NCBI GenBank assembly: GCA_965371225.1
Contig: CBDUXP010000020.1
Coordinates: 1 to 61,089, forward strand
Reading direction: 5' to 3'
DNA from: CBDUXP01 sp965371225 [NCBI: uncultured bacterium]
GTDB lineage: Bacteria; Abyssobacteria; SURF-5; CBDUXP01
DNA: 61,089 nucleotides
Shown here: positions 9,061 to 17,986 of the stretch, in pieces
Layout: each line of letters opens with the position of its first letter
Position numbering within the stretch: the stretch's first letter is position 1
The notes under the pieces: model-generated
Database searches by the model: none
Seen by the model: the letters and a program-made list of their open reading frames with translations, nothing else
Told to the model about the DNA's origin: nothing
Program-made: the position numbers and the translations under genes

Positions 9061-9272
9061 TGGACACTACGAACCGGCAAGGAGAAGCCCGGCTTCTCAC
9101 CCCCCTGCGCCACACCGGTGGTTGCGTGAGGGGTACCGCGGTGCAGGGTCGTCCGCCTCGCGGCGGCGACCGCCCCAGTGGGGCCCCCCGTGGAATGTGA
9201 GGAGACGGCTTCGGTCGTCTCCTGTGGTTTTTCTGGAGGCGGGCGCGGCCCTTGCCACGAAAGGAGGCTGCT
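9061..9272 (+). promoter_or_regulatory. Structured leader of infC-rpmI-rplT
   Basis: The leader holds several strong dyads: GAGAAGC / GCTTCTC around 9082-9097, a GC-rich segment with CCTGC / GCAGG pairing (about 9103-9146), and a terminator hairpin GGAGACG / CGTCTCC at 9201-9222 followed by five T residues (9228-9232). An AAGGAGG Shine-Dalgarno ends at 9267. In other bacteria this operon is autoregulated by L20 through its leader. The architecture here, with structure followed by a terminator and then the Shine-Dalgarno, fits transcription attenuation, but I cannot match it to a known family by eye. Confidence 0.55.
9201..9232 (+). terminator. Intrinsic terminator inside the infC leader
   Basis: A 7-bp stem (GGAGACG / CGTCTCC) with an 8-nt loop, then TGTGG and TTTTT. 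It lies 40 nt before the infC start and downstream of the operon promoter, so it is a likely attenuator. Confidence 0.6.
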
Positions 9273-9812
9273 ATCGCCATTCGCCGTGACCGATACGCTC
9301 GTGATACGAGCGGGGCGCGAATCAACCGAGAGATTCGTACCCGTGAAGTTCGCCTGATCGGACCCGAAGGAGAACAGGTTGGGGTCATGCCCCCGCAGGA
9401 AGCGCTCGCGTTAGCGCAGGAACAGGGGCTCGACCTCGTCGAGGTGGCAGAGAAGGCCAACCCGCCGGTCTGCCGCATCATGGACTATGGCAAGTACAAG
9501 TACGAGCAGGCGAAACGGCAACGGGAGGCAAAGAAACACCAGCACCAGATGTCCGTCAAGGAGATCAAGTTCCGTCCCAAGACGAGCGAGCACGACTACG
9601 ATTTCAAGAAGAATCACGTGCGCGAGTTCTTGGAAGCGCGTGACAAGGTCAAGGTGACGGTGATGTTCCGCGGCCGCGAGATGGCGCACCCCGACGTGGG
9701 CCAAGCCGTGCTCCACCGCCTCATCCAGGATGTGCAGGATGTGGGCACGGTGGAATCGCTGCCGCAGATGGAAGGGCGCCTGATGGTGCTGATCCTGGTA
9801 CCGAAGCGATAG
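9273..9812 (+). CDS. infC: Translation initiation factor IF-3 (non-AUG start)
   Basis: IF-3 binds the 30S subunit and checks start-codon/initiator-tRNA pairing. The N-terminal domain motif [21 protein letters not shown], the linker [16 protein letters not shown] and the C-terminal domain ([34 protein letters not shown] end) are all present. No ATG or GTG precedes the conserved part. A strong AAGGAGG sits 5 nt before an ATC (9273) and 11 nt before an ATT (9279). ATC is my preferred start (179 aa), ATT the alternative. A TTG at 9252 lies upstream of the Shine-Dalgarno and is unlikely. Rare start codons let IF-3 repress its own translation in other bacteria. Confidence 0.93.
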   Translation: MAIRRDRYARDTSGARINREIRTREVRLIGPEGEQVGVMPPQEALALAQEQGLDLVEVAEKANPPVCRIMDYGKYKYEQAKRQREAKKHQHQMSVKEIKFRPKTSEHDYDFKKNHVREFLEARDKVKVTVMFRGREMAHPDVGQAVLHRLIQDVQDVGTVESLPQMEGRLMVLILVPKR

Positions 9813-9903
9813 GGCGGCGCGGTGGCGGCCGCCGCGACCGGACACCGTGAACGAGAGTGAAATTGGCGCGCCTGGGGGCGCCGCAGCAGGAAGGGAGAGT
9901 GCC

Positions 9904-10101
9904 ATGCCGAAGATGAAGACCAATCGCAGCGCGGCAAAGCGCTTTAAGAAAACGGCCAGCGGGCGCTTCAAACGGCGGCGCAGTTTCCACGGCCACAATT
10001 TATCCAAGAAGGGCTCCAAACGGCTGCGGTTCCTGCGCCAGGAAGACGTGGTCTCGCCGTCCGACCAGCGACGGTTGCAGACCTTGCTGCCGTACGCCTA
10101 A
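9904..10101 (+). CDS. rpmI: 50S ribosomal protein L35
   Basis: The 65-residue basic protein begins [17 protein letters not shown], the standard L35 N-terminus, and has the central [17 protein letters not shown] segment. It belongs to the large ribosomal subunit. AGGAAGGGAGAG upstream of the ATG supports the start. It sits between infC and rplT, the usual order. Confidence 0.97.
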   Translation: MPKMKTNRSAAKRFKKTASGRFKRRRSFHGHNLSKKGSKRLRFLRQEDVVSPSDQRRLQTLLPYA

Positions 10102-10163
10102 CCCCCGCCCCCGGGCCCGCCGCGGGCCCACGTCCCCCGCACCAGTGAAGGAGTGCAGCAGCC

Positions 10164-10538
10164 ATGTCACGTGCGACGAACAGGCCGGCGTCCCGCGAGC
10201 GGCGCCGCCGGGTCCTCAAGCAGACCAAAGGGTATTACGGCGGCAAGAGCCGCATGTTCCGCACGGCCAAGGAACAACTCGACCGCAGCCTGGTCTATGC
10301 CTACCGCGACCGCCGGCAGCGCAAGCGGCAATTCCGCCGCCTGTGGATTGCGCGGATCAACGCCGCCTCGCGCGCCCAGGGCATCAGCTATAACCGGTTC
10401 ATCCACGGGCTGCACACCGCGAACATCGAAATCGACCGCAAGGTGCTCGCCGAGTTGGCCGTGAACGAGCCACAGGCCTTCGCCCACCTCTGCGACGTAG
10501 CGAAAGCCCAGACGAATGGAGCTGCTGCCGGCGATTGA
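10164..10538 (+). CDS. rplT: 50S ribosomal protein L20
   Basis: L20 binds 23S rRNA early in 50S assembly and in many bacteria represses its own operon. The 124-residue protein has the motifs [40 protein letters not shown] and [30 protein letters not shown] lies upstream of the ATG. The last 23 nt overlap hisA, so the unusual C-terminal tail ([11 protein letters not shown]) coincides with the next start. Confidence 0.97.
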   Translation: MSRATNRPASRERRRRVLKQTKGYYGGKSRMFRTAKEQLDRSLVYAYRDRRQRKRQFRRLWIARINAASRAQGISYNRFIHGLHTANIEIDRKVLAELAVNEPQAFAHLCDVAKAQTNGAAAGD

Positions 10539-11253
10539 CCTGCGCGGCGGGCGCTGCGTGCGCCTGCGGGAAGGCCGGTTTGACGCCGAAATCGTCTACA
10601 CCGACGACCCGCCCGCGCAAGCGCAGGCCTGGGCCGCTGCGGGGGCCACGCGGCTGCACGTGGTGGACCTGGATGGTGCGCGCACGGGCGAACCGCACCA
10701 CGTGGACACCGTGCGCGCCATCGCTGCAGCCGTGGCCCTCCCCCTCCAGGTGGGCGGCGGCATTCGCACCGCGGACACCGCGGCCGCGTATCTGGCCGCG
10801 GGCGTGGATCGCGTGATTCTCGGCACCGTGGCCCTGACCCAGCCCCAGCTCGTCCGCGACCTCTGCCAAGCCCACGGCGGCGCGCGCATTGCGGTCGGCA
10901 TCGACGCGCGCGACGGCCAGGTGGCCACCCACGGGTGGAAAGACGTTTCGACCACCGGTGCCACCGACCTGGCACTCGCCATGCAAGACGCGGGCGTGCA
11001 CACCGTCATTTATACCGACATCGCGAAGGACGGCATGCTGGCCGGCCCGAACGTGGAACAGACCGTCGCCCTCGCCGACGCGCTCGAGTCGGCGACCGTG
11101 ATCGCGTCGGGCGGCATTACGACGCTCGACGACGTGGCGCGCCTCTGCGCCGCCGCGCCCCACGGCATCTCCGGCATCATCATCGGCAGGGCCCTGTACG
11201 ACGGGGTGCTCGACCTGCGCGAAGCCCTGGCCGTGGCCGCCGGCGCCGGCTGA
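10516..11253 (+). CDS. hisA: Phosphoribosylformimino-5-aminoimidazole carboxamide ribotide isomerase
   Basis: HisA is the (beta/alpha)8-barrel isomerase of histidine synthesis. The 245-residue protein starts [17 protein letters not shown], with the first catalytic Asp in PAIDL. The second catalytic Asp lies in [16 protein letters not shown], and the phosphate loops VGGGIRT and [10 protein letters not shown] are intact. Full length is normal. It overlaps rplT by 23 nt, an unusual coupling of a ribosomal-protein gene to an amino-acid gene; no other his genes are in the window. A dual HisA/TrpF (PriA) function is possible but not indicated by anything I can see. Confidence 0.93.
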   Translation: MELLPAIDLRGGRCVRLREGRFDAEIVYTDDPPAQAQAWAAAGATRLHVVDLDGARTGEPHHVDTVRAIAAAVALPLQVGGGIRTADTAAAYLAAGVDRVILGTVALTQPQLVRDLCQAHGGARIAVGIDARDGQVATHGWKDVSTTGATDLALAMQDAGVHTVIYTDIAKDGMLAGPNVEQTVALADALESATVIASGGITTLDDVARLCAAAPHGISGIIIGRALYDGVLDLREALAVAAGAG

Positions 11254-11263
11254 GGCGCTGCCC

Positions 11264-12154
11264 ATGTCGCACGCTGCCGCAGACGTAAAGACGGTGACCA
11301 TCGTGGGCACCGGCCTGCTCGGCACGTCGCTCGGGTTGGCGCTCAAAGCCCGTTCGGTCGTGCAGGAGGTGATCGGCGTCAGCCGGTCCGCGGAGGGATT
11401 GCGCGCGGCCGGCGACCGCGGGGCCCTCGACCGCACGGCCCCCGATCTCGCCACCGTCGCTGGCGCGAGCGACTGCGTCGTCCTCTGCACGCCCGTCGGC
11501 ACCATGGCGGACGTGATGCAGGCTGCCGCCGCCGCGCTGCGACCCGACGTGCTCGTTACGGATGTGGGCAGCACCAAAGCACAAGTGGTGCGCGACGTGT
11601 GCGCGGCGTGGCCGAACGGAGCCGCGCGGTTCATCGGTGCGCACCCCATGGCCGGTGCCGAGCAGAAGGGCGCCGCCCGCGCGCGCGCGGACCTGTTCGA
11701 GGGCGCCACCGTCGTGCTGACGCCGCAGCCGAGCGCGGACGCCGACGCGGTTGCGCGCATCCGGGCGCTATGGGAGGCCGTCGGCGGCCGCGTCGTCATC
11801 CTCTCGCCCGAGGAGCACGACACGGTCGTGGCCCGCACCAGCCACCTGCCCCATCTGGTGGCCACCGTGCTCACCGAACTGGTCGCCTCGCTCGACGCGG
11901 ACCGGCGGGCAGTGATCGGGCAGGGCTTTCTGGATACCACGCGCGTGGCGGCGGGCGATCCGGAAATGTGGCGGGACGTCTGCCTCACGAACGCCGACGC
12001 CATTACCGGCCTGTGGCCCGAGTTGCTCGGCGCGCTGGACCACCTCCGGACCCTCCTCGAAGCCGGCGACGGGCCGGGCCTGCTGGACTATTTCACCCGC
12101 CTGCGCGAGACCCGCGTGCGCCTGGAGCCTGACGACGATAAGATTGTGGAATGA
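11264..12154 (+). CDS. tyrA: Prephenate dehydrogenase
   Basis: TyrA oxidatively decarboxylates prephenate (or arogenate) on the way to tyrosine. The 296-residue protein has an N-terminal Rossmann motif VTIVGTGLLGTSLGLALK, the VTDVGSTKAQVV and FIGAHPMAGAEQKG motifs containing the catalytic histidine, and a helical C-terminal dimerisation domain with HLPHLVATVLTE. There is no chorismate-mutase or ACT domain, so feedback control must lie elsewhere. Its stop overlaps the tmk ATG by 4 nt. Substrate choice between prephenate and arogenate cannot be told from sequence alone. Confidence 0.9.
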   Translation: MSHAAADVKTVTIVGTGLLGTSLGLALKARSVVQEVIGVSRSAEGLRAAGDRGALDRTAPDLATVAGASDCVVLCTPVGTMADVMQAAAAALRPDVLVTDVGSTKAQVVRDVCAAWPNGAARFIGAHPMAGAEQKGAARARADLFEGATVVLTPQPSADADAVARIRALWEAVGGRVVILSPEEHDTVVARTSHLPHLVATVLTELVASLDADRRAVIGQGFLDTTRVAAGDPEMWRDVCLTNADAITGLWPELLGALDHLRTLLEAGDGPGLLDYFTRLRETRVRLEPDDDKIVE

Positions 12155-12849
12155 CGCGCGGTCATTTCATTAGCTTTGAGGGAGGCGAGGGTTGTGGCAA
12201 AACAACCCAAGGCCACATGCTCAAGCATGCCCTGGAGTCGCATGGCATTTCAGTTCTTCGCACCCGGGAACCCGGTGGAACAGTCATTGGGGAAATCATT
12301 CGACAATGGTTGTTGGCCCCCAACGAACAAGGGCTTGCTTCTGCTACTGAACTGCTCTTGTTCGCCGCGGCCCGTGCAGAGCTGGTTGCAACTAGCATAA
12401 GACCTGCACTCGAGAGGGGTGAATGGGTAATTACCGATCGCTTTTTGGACTCAACGATTGTGTACCAAGCAATGGTGCGTGGGCTTGAGCGTAAGATAGT
12501 GGATGCAATCAACAGCTTCGCCGTACAGGATTGCGTGCCAGATCTGACCTTTGTGCTTGACGTGCCAATAGACATTGGTCTCAAGCGCGCTGAGAGTCGA
12601 CAAGAATTCTGGAATCTTGACGTAGCGAACGGAACCAAGGACGCGGTCACGCAATTGGAATTCTGGGAGCTCGGCGGAGATCGCTTTGAACGGGAATCAC
12701 CTGCATTTCATGAGGCTGTGCGCAGGGGTTATCATGCTTTGACGAAGGCGGAACCAAAGCGTGTGCGATTGATAAACGCGACTGGCGATATCGGCGACGT
12801 GCACGCGGCGTGCTGGGCCGCCGTGAGCAATCTGGTCCCCGCCCCATGA
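12151..12849 (+). CDS. tmk: Thymidylate kinase, compositionally foreign
   Basis: Tmk phosphorylates dTMP to dTDP. Visible motifs are the P-loop FEGGEGCGKTTQ (residues 9-20), the TREPGGTVIGE dTMP-binding loop, the DRF motif in ITDRFLDSTIVYQ, and the LID region. At 232 residues it is longer than usual. About 20-25 extra residues (NLDVANGTKDAVTQLEF and neighbours) sit in or just before the LID, ahead of DRFERESPAFHE. From about codon 4 to near the end the gene is visibly AT-richer and uses codons (TTG, GAT, ATA, AGT) that neighbours avoid, yet both ends overlap adjacent genes by ATGA. Xenologous replacement is the simplest explanation. Confidence 0.93.
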   Translation: MTRGHFISFEGGEGCGKTTQGHMLKHALESHGISVLRTREPGGTVIGEIIRQWLLAPNEQGLASATELLLFAAARAELVATSIRPALERGEWVITDRFLDSTIVYQAMVRGLERKIVDAINSFAVQDCVPDLTFVLDVPIDIGLKRAESRQEFWNLDVANGTKDAVTQLEFWELGGDRFERESPAFHEAVRRGYHALTKAEPKRVRLINATGDIGDVHAACWAAVSNLVPAP

Positions 12850-13940
12850 GTTGGCAGCACATCCGCGATCAAGCGGGCGCTATCGCGCTGTTGCAGCGCG
12901 CCATGGCTGCGGACCGCGTGGCCCCCGCCTACCTGTTCGTCGGGCCGCCGAGCGTCGGGAAGGCCCTGACCGCCCGGGCGTTCGTGCAGGCGCTCAATTG
13001 TGACCGGGAGTACGGCGCCGCGTGCGGCACGTGCAACCCGTGCCGGACCATTGCGTCCGGCAATCACCCGGATCTCCTCTGGGCCCGGCCCGAGAAACGC
13101 TCCCGCACCATCTCGGTCGCCACGGCGCGGACCGCGGCCGGCGCGCTGGCCCTGGCGCCGCAACTCGGCCGGCACCGCGTCGCCGTGTTCGATGACGCGG
13201 ACTGCCTGCACCGGGCGGCGCAGAACGCGCTCCTGAAAACGTTGGAAGAGCCGCCCGCCCGGTCGCTGATTGTCCTGGTGACGAGCGTGCCCACGGGCCT
13301 GCTGCCCACCGTGCGCTCCCGCTGTCAGCTCGTGCGGTTCCGCCCGCTGGCGCCGACGACGGTGGCCGCGCTGCTGGAAGCGGACGGCGTTCCGCCGGCG
13401 GAAGCACGCTTGGCCGCCGGCGCCGCGAACGGGGGCGTCGCGCCGGCACGCCTGCTGGCCGATGCCCGCCGCGTGGCCGTCATTCGCGGGCACGTGGAGC
13501 GCGCCATCGCCGGGGATGCGGCCGGGGCGGCGGCCGAGCACGCGCGCGACCTGGCCGCACAGGAGGCGGTTCTGGAAAAGGCGGAGGCGGAAACGGCGGT
13601 GGATCCGGAACTGCTCTCGCGGGAACAACGGAAGCGCGCCGCCGAGGAACAGGTGGCCCACGTTCAGCGGCAGATGGCCGAGCGGGTGGAGGCGGACCTG
13701 CGGTTGCTGGCGCTGACCCTGCGCGACGCGGTGGTCGCGCGGGCGGCGGGCGAGAATGGCCCGTGCCTGCTCGGGCCCCCGCCGGCGGCGTTTGAGCAGA
13801 CTGCTCCGACCCGGTTGATCGCCGCGCTCGGCGAGATCGACCGGGGGCTCCGGTACTTGCGCCAATACATCCGCCGCGACCGCGTATTATTCCACGTGTA
13901 CACCGCGCTCGCCCAGGCCGCGCATCAGGTGGCAGCGTGA
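12846..13940 (+). CDS. holB: DNA polymerase III delta' subunit
   Basis: Delta' is part of the clamp-loader complex that places the beta clamp (dnaN) on DNA. The 364-residue protein shows an AAA+ domain with YLFVGPPSVGKA, zinc-binding cysteines in CGTCNPCRTIASGNHPDL, the NALLKTLEEPP motif and the sensor/SRC motif VRSRCQLVRF. The Walker A ends in GKA instead of GKS/T, so ATP binding is probably lost, as in other delta' subunits. It sits between tmk and ricT with 4-nt overlaps, an order also known from Firmicutes (tmk-holB-yaaT-metG-tatD). The C-terminal third is Ala/Glu rich and helical. Confidence 0.9.
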   Translation: MSWQHIRDQAGAIALLQRAMAADRVAPAYLFVGPPSVGKALTARAFVQALNCDREYGAACGTCNPCRTIASGNHPDLLWARPEKRSRTISVATARTAAGALALAPQLGRHRVAVFDDADCLHRAAQNALLKTLEEPPARSLIVLVTSVPTGLLPTVRSRCQLVRFRPLAPTTVAALLEADGVPPAEARLAAGAANGGVAPARLLADARRVAVIRGHVERAIAGDAAGAAAEHARDLAAQEAVLEKAEAETAVDPELLSREQRKRAAEEQVAHVQRQMAERVEADLRLLALTLRDAVVARAAGENGPCLLGPPPAAFEQTAPTRLIAALGEIDRGLRYLRQYIRRDRVLFHVYTALAQAAHQVAA

Positions 13941-14665
13941 CCGTGGCGGTCGGGCGCCGGCAGCGGATCGGCAAGCTGCGCTACCCGCACAGCGAGCGGA
14001 CCCACACGTTCCGGTGTGGCGATTTGCGACTTCGGCCGGGCGATTTCTGCATCGCCCGCCAGCGGGACGGGAGTGAGACCATCGCCGAAGTGCGCACCAT
14101 CCCCGGGCCGCTCCCGTTGGACGCGGGCTGCACGGGCTGCATGCCGCGGGTGATTCGCAAGGCGACGGAAGCCGACGCGGCCAAGCGCACGGCCGGGGAA
14201 CGGACCGAACGGCACGCCCGGCGGTTCTGCCGGGAGAAGATCGCGCAGCGCGAGCTGCCCATGCAGTTGCTGTACGTGGAGAAACCGTTCGACAAGAACC
14301 GGTTGATCTTCCACTTTCGCGCCGAGGAGCGCGTGGATTTCCGCGAGCTAGTCAAGGATATGGCGCACGCGTACCGCATGCGCATCGAGATGCGGCAAGA
14401 CGGCGTTCGGGATTACGCCGCCACGCGCGGCGGCTTGGGGCCATGCGGCAAGGAACTCTGCTGCTCGACGCACCTGCAACAGTTCTCCCCCGTGTCCATC
14501 AAGATGGCCAAACACCAGGACCTGTCCCTCAGCCCCGAAAGCGTCACCGGCATGTGCGGGCGGCTGAAGTGCTGCTTGCGGTACGAGTACGATCCCACGC
14601 AGGGGCCGCGGCGCCGGCGTGGCCGGAAGAAGCCGGCGCCCCTGCCCGCTCCGTTTCATGTCTGA
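13937..14665 (+). CDS. ricT: PSP1-domain protein, RicT/YaaT family
   Basis: This 242-residue protein has the PSP1 C-terminal domain: REKIAQRELPMQLLYVEKPFD, FHFRAEERVDFRELVKDMA and the cysteine-rich stretch GGLGPCGKELCC, followed by GMCGRLKCCLRYEY. In Bacillus the homologue joins RicA and RicF in an iron-sulfur complex that affects RNase Y. The clustered cysteines (about residues 173-180 and 210-216) are the likely cluster ligands. RicA/RicF partners are not in the window. GTG start inside the holB stop (GTGA), and the end overlaps metG by 8 nt. The basic tail RRRRGRKK is not part of the fold. Confidence 0.85.
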   Translation: MTVAVGRRQRIGKLRYPHSERTHTFRCGDLRLRPGDFCIARQRDGSETIAEVRTIPGPLPLDAGCTGCMPRVIRKATEADAAKRTAGERTERHARRFCREKIAQRELPMQLLYVEKPFDKNRLIFHFRAEERVDFRELVKDMAHAYRMRIEMRQDGVRDYAATRGGLGPCGKELCCSTHLQQFSPVSIKMAKHQDLSLSPESVTGMCGRLKCCLRYEYDPTQGPRRRRGRKKPAPLPAPFHV

Positions 14666-16184
14666 TCCGCGGTTCTACGTCACCACCCCCATCTACTATG
14701 TCAACGACGTGCCCCACATCGGGCACGCGTACTGCACCATTGCCGCCGACACCCTGGCCCGGTTCAAGCGCCAGTCCGGGTACGACGTGTTCTTCTTGAC
14801 GGGCACGGACGAGCATGGGGACAAAGTGGCGCGCTCCGCAGCGGCGGACGGGGTCGATCCGCAAACGTTCACGGATCGCGTCTCCCAGCGGTTCGCGGCC
14901 GCGTGGGAGACGCTGAACATTACGAACGACGATTTCATCCGCACCTCCAGCGCCCGCCATCGCACGGCCGTGCAAACCCTGTGGCGGCGCCTGGTGGAGC
15001 GCGGGTTCATCTACGAGGGCCGCTATGAGGGGTGTTACTGCACGGCCTGCGAGCAGTACTACACCGAGAAAGATCTCGCCGACGGTAACCAGTGCCCGGT
15101 GCATCGGCGAGAGGTGGAATGGTTGCGGGAGGAAAGCTACTTCTTCCGCATGGGGGCGTTTCAGGAACGGCTCCTCGAACACTACCGCGCGCATCCGGAT
15201 TTCATCCAACCGAAGCACCGGCGGCAAGAAATTTACAACCGCGTGGAATCGGGCCTACAGGACTTGAGCGCGAGCCGCACCGCGATCGCCTGGGGCGTGC
15301 CGGTGCCCGATGCCGACCGCCACGTGGTGTACGTGTGGATTGATGCGCTGGTGAACTACATGAGCGCCGTCGGCTACGGCCAGGACGACGACCGGTACGC
15401 CACGTGGTGGCCCGCGGACGTACACGTGATCGGCAAGGAGATTCTGTGGTTCCACGGTGTCATCTGGCCGTGCATGCTCATGGCCGCGGACCTGCCGCTG
15501 CCCCGCCGCGTCTTCGCACATGGATGGCTGACCATCAACGGCGAAAAAATGAGCAAGACCACCGGCAACGTGATCGATCCGCTCTGGCTGGCTGAACACT
15601 ACAGCCCGGACATGCTGCGCTACCACTTGCTGCGCGAAGGAACCTTCGGCAGCGACGGCGACTTCTCCGAGCGCGCGCTGGTGCATCGCGTGAACGTGGA
15701 GTTGGCGAACGACCTGGGGAACCTCCTCAGCCGCACGCTCGCGCTGACGGTGAAGAACTGCGGTGGCGCCGTGCCCGAGCCGGGCGCGCCGCACGACCTG
15801 GACGCCGACGTGCGCGGCACGGCCGAGGCCGCCCTCCCCGCGTTCTGCGAAGCGATGGATGCACTCGATTTCAGCGGCGCGCTCGATGCCACGTGGCTGC
15901 TGGTGCGGCGCGCCAACCGCTACGTGGAAGAGACGGCACCCTGGACGCTCAAGGACGACGCCCAGCGCGAACGCCTGCACACCGTGCTGTACACGCTCCT
16001 CGAATCCCTGCGCTGGATCAGCGCGATGGTCTGGCCCGTGATGCCGGACGCGGCCCAGCGCATGCGCGAGCAACTGGGCCTGAGCCTCGACATGCCCTCG
16101 CTGACCGACGTCGCGTGGGGCCAGCTTCCTCCCGGCCAGCCCGTCACGAAGGGGCCCGCGCTGTTTCCGCGGATCGACAACTGA
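14658..16184 (+). CDS. metG: Methionyl-tRNA synthetase
   Basis: The class I synthetase charges tRNA-Met. The 508-residue protein has the HIGH-type motif PHIGHAYC near residue 22, the KMSKS-type KMSKTTGN, and a connective peptide with cysteines CTACEQYYTEKDL and a CPVH pair instead of the second CxxC. There is no C-terminal EMAP/tRNA-binding domain, so it is the compact form. The start overlaps ricT by 8 nt. A short C-tract before the tatD ATG forms the only gap. Confidence 0.95.
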   Translation: MSDPRFYVTTPIYYVNDVPHIGHAYCTIAADTLARFKRQSGYDVFFLTGTDEHGDKVARSAAADGVDPQTFTDRVSQRFAAAWETLNITNDDFIRTSSARHRTAVQTLWRRLVERGFIYEGRYEGCYCTACEQYYTEKDLADGNQCPVHRREVEWLREESYFFRMGAFQERLLEHYRAHPDFIQPKHRRQEIYNRVESGLQDLSASRTAIAWGVPVPDADRHVVYVWIDALVNYMSAVGYGQDDDRYATWWPADVHVIGKEILWFHGVIWPCMLMAADLPLPRRVFAHGWLTINGEKMSKTTGNVIDPLWLAEHYSPDMLRYHLLREGTFGSDGDFSERALVHRVNVELANDLGNLLSRTLALTVKNCGGAVPEPGAPHDLDADVRGTAEAALPAFCEAMDALDFSGALDATWLLVRRANRYVEETAPWTLKDDAQRERLHTVLYTLLESLRWISAMVWPVMPDAAQRMREQLGLSLDMPSLTDVAWGQLPPGQPVTKGPALFPRIDN

Positions 16185-16193
16185 CCCCCCCCC

Positions 16194-16976
16194 ATGATTG
16201 ACACGCACTGTCACCTGCAGTTCGATGCCTTCGACGGCGACCGGCCGGAGGTGCTCGGCCGCATGCGCGCGGCCGGCGTCGAGGCCGCCGTCGTGGTGGG
16301 CTGCGACCTGGCCAGCAGTCAGGCGGCCATCGCCCTGGCGGAACGGTATCCGCAGTTATACGCGACGGCCGGCGTGCATCCGAACGATTGCGCCGACTGG
16401 ACGGACGCGACCGTGGACCGGATTCGCGACCTCGCGGCGCACGAGCGGGTGGTGGCCATCGGCGAGTCGGGCCTGGACTATTACCGCGATCACACCACGC
16501 CGGAACAGCAGCGCGTCGCCTTCGAAGCCCACGTCGACCTCGCCATCGCTCTCGACCTGCCGTTGGTCGTCCATACCCGGGAGGCTCACGACGATGTGCT
16601 GGCGGTGCTGGAGCGCCACGCCCCCCGCGGCCTGCGCGCCGTCCTCCACTGCTTTTCCGGGGACGCGGACCACGCCTTGCGCGCCGTGGACGCGGGCGCG
16701 GTCGTCTCGTTCGGCGGCCCGATTAGCTATCCTAAAAATGACGCGCTCCGGGCGGCCGCCGCGGCCGTGCCAGCGGACCGGTACATGATCGAGACGGATT
16801 CACCGTTTCTCCCCCCCCAGACGCGGCGCGGCAAACGCAACGAACCGGCGCTGGTGGCGCACGTGGCGGACACCATCGCGGCCGCGCGGGGAATCCCCGC
16901 CGCCCACGTCCACCGGCAGAGCACGCAGACCGCCCGGCGAGTGTTCCGCTTGCCGGCGGGGGCAGGCGCGGAGTAG
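16194..16976 (+). CDS. tatD: TatD-family metal-dependent hydrolase
   Basis: The 260-residue TIM-barrel hydrolase shows all metal-ligand motifs of the TatD DNase family: MIDTHCHL at the start, GVHPND, GESGLDYY, VVHTREA, LHCFSGD and IETDSPFLPP. TatD proteins act as 3'-5' exonucleases or deaminase-like hydrolases in DNA repair and quality control. Its position after metG is common in many phyla. Full length, no anomalies. Confidence 0.92.
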   Translation: MIDTHCHLQFDAFDGDRPEVLGRMRAAGVEAAVVVGCDLASSQAAIALAERYPQLYATAGVHPNDCADWTDATVDRIRDLAAHERVVAIGESGLDYYRDHTTPEQQRVAFEAHVDLAIALDLPLVVHTREAHDDVLAVLERHAPRGLRAVLHCFSGDADHALRAVDAGAVVSFGGPISYPKNDALRAAAAAVPADRYMIETDSPFLPPQTRRGKRNEPALVAHVADTIAAARGIPAAHVHRQSTQTARRVFRLPAGAGAE

Positions 16977-16981
16977 TCACC

Positions 16982-17986
16982 ATGAGTGCGCCCACCAAAC
17001 CCCTCCGCATCCTGTCCGGCATGCGGCCGACGGGCCACCTGCACATCGGCCATCTCGCCGGCGCGCTGGACAACTGGGTCCGGCTCCAGAACGAGGGGCA
17101 CGAGAACTTCCATATGGTCGCCGACTGGCATGCGCTCACGAGCGACTATGCCGAAACCGGTGACCTCCGGGACCACACCGTCGAGATGGTCATCGACTGG
17201 CTGGCGGTGGGGCTGGATCCGGAGAAGAGTGTGCTGTTCCGCCAGTCTCGCGTGCCGCAGCACGCGGAGCTCTATCTGCTCCTGAACATGGTCACCCCCC
17301 TGGGCTGGCTGGAGCGCAACCCCACCTACAAGGAACAGCTCGAAGAACTCCGCACGCATGGGAAAGACGTGCGCATGGCCGGGTTCTTCACCTACCCGGT
17401 GCTCCAGACGGCGGACATTGTCATCTACAAAGCCACCGCCGTGCCCGTCGGCGCGGACCAGGCGGCGCACGTGGAACTCGCGCGCGAGATCGTCCGGCGG
17501 TTCAACAATTTCTACGGCGCCATCTTCCCCGAACCGCAGGCGTTGCACACGGAGGCGAAGGCCATACCGGGCCTCGACGGGCGGAAGATGAGCAAGAGTT
17601 ACGGGAACGCGATCCTGTTGCGGGACACGGCCGCGGAGACGACCGCCAAGCTGAAGCCCATGCTCACCGATCCCGCGCGCAAACGCCGCACCGACCCCGG
17701 CGAACCCGCCAAGTGTCCCGTGTTCGACCTGCACAAGGTGTATAGTACTGAGGCCGATCTCGAGTGGGTCAGCCACGGATGCCGTACGGCGGAGATCGGC
17801 TGCATCGATTGCAAGACCAAGCTGGCAGAGCGGATGAACGGAGCGCTGGCGCCACTGCGGGAGCGCCGGGCGCAGGTGAGCGCGGACCCGGCCCAAGTAA
17901 CGGCGATCCTGGAAGCGGGCGAGACCCAGGCGCGGGCGGTGGCGGAGGCGACGATGCAGGAAGTGCGGGAGGCGATTCAGATTTGA
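16982..17986 (+). CDS. trpS: Tryptophanyl-tRNA synthetase
   Basis: The 334-residue class I synthetase charges tRNA-Trp. ILSGMRPTGHLHIGHLAGAL contains the HIGH-type signature, and GRKMSKSYGN is the KMSKS loop. The DWHALTSDY, NMVTPLGWLERNPTYKEQ and VPVGADQAAHVELAREI segments are typical. A cysteine set near the C-terminus (CPVFDLHK ... HGCRTAEIGCIDCK) matches TrpS subtypes that bind a metal or an iron-sulfur cluster. The stop overlaps the TTG start of scpA. Confidence 0.95.
   Translation: MSAPTKPLRILSGMRPTGHLHIGHLAGALDNWVRLQNEGHENFHMVADWHALTSDYAETGDLRDHTVEMVIDWLAVGLDPEKSVLFRQSRVPQHAELYLLLNMVTPLGWLERNPTYKEQLEELRTHGKDVRMAGFFTYPVLQTADIVIYKATAVPVGADQAAHVELAREIVRRFNNFYGAIFPEPQALHTEAKAIPGLDGRKMSKSYGNAILLRDTAAETTAKLKPMLTDPARKRRTDPGEPAKCPVFDLHKVYSTEADLEWVSHGCRTAEIGCIDCKTKLAERMNGALAPLRERRAQVSADPAQVTAILEAGETQARAVAEATMQEVREAIQI

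Noticed and set aside
9120-9150. T-box-like string GGTACCGCGG in the infC leader
   Set aside because: The flanking AGGGUGG part is missing, no stem I or specifier was found, and the downstream gene is not a tRNA synthetase or amino-acid gene. Likely a chance match in a GC-rich dyad.
12162-12650. 162-codon open frame antisense to tmk
   Set aside because: It lies wholly inside tmk, has no recognisable domain, and the sense frame has full Tmk motifs.
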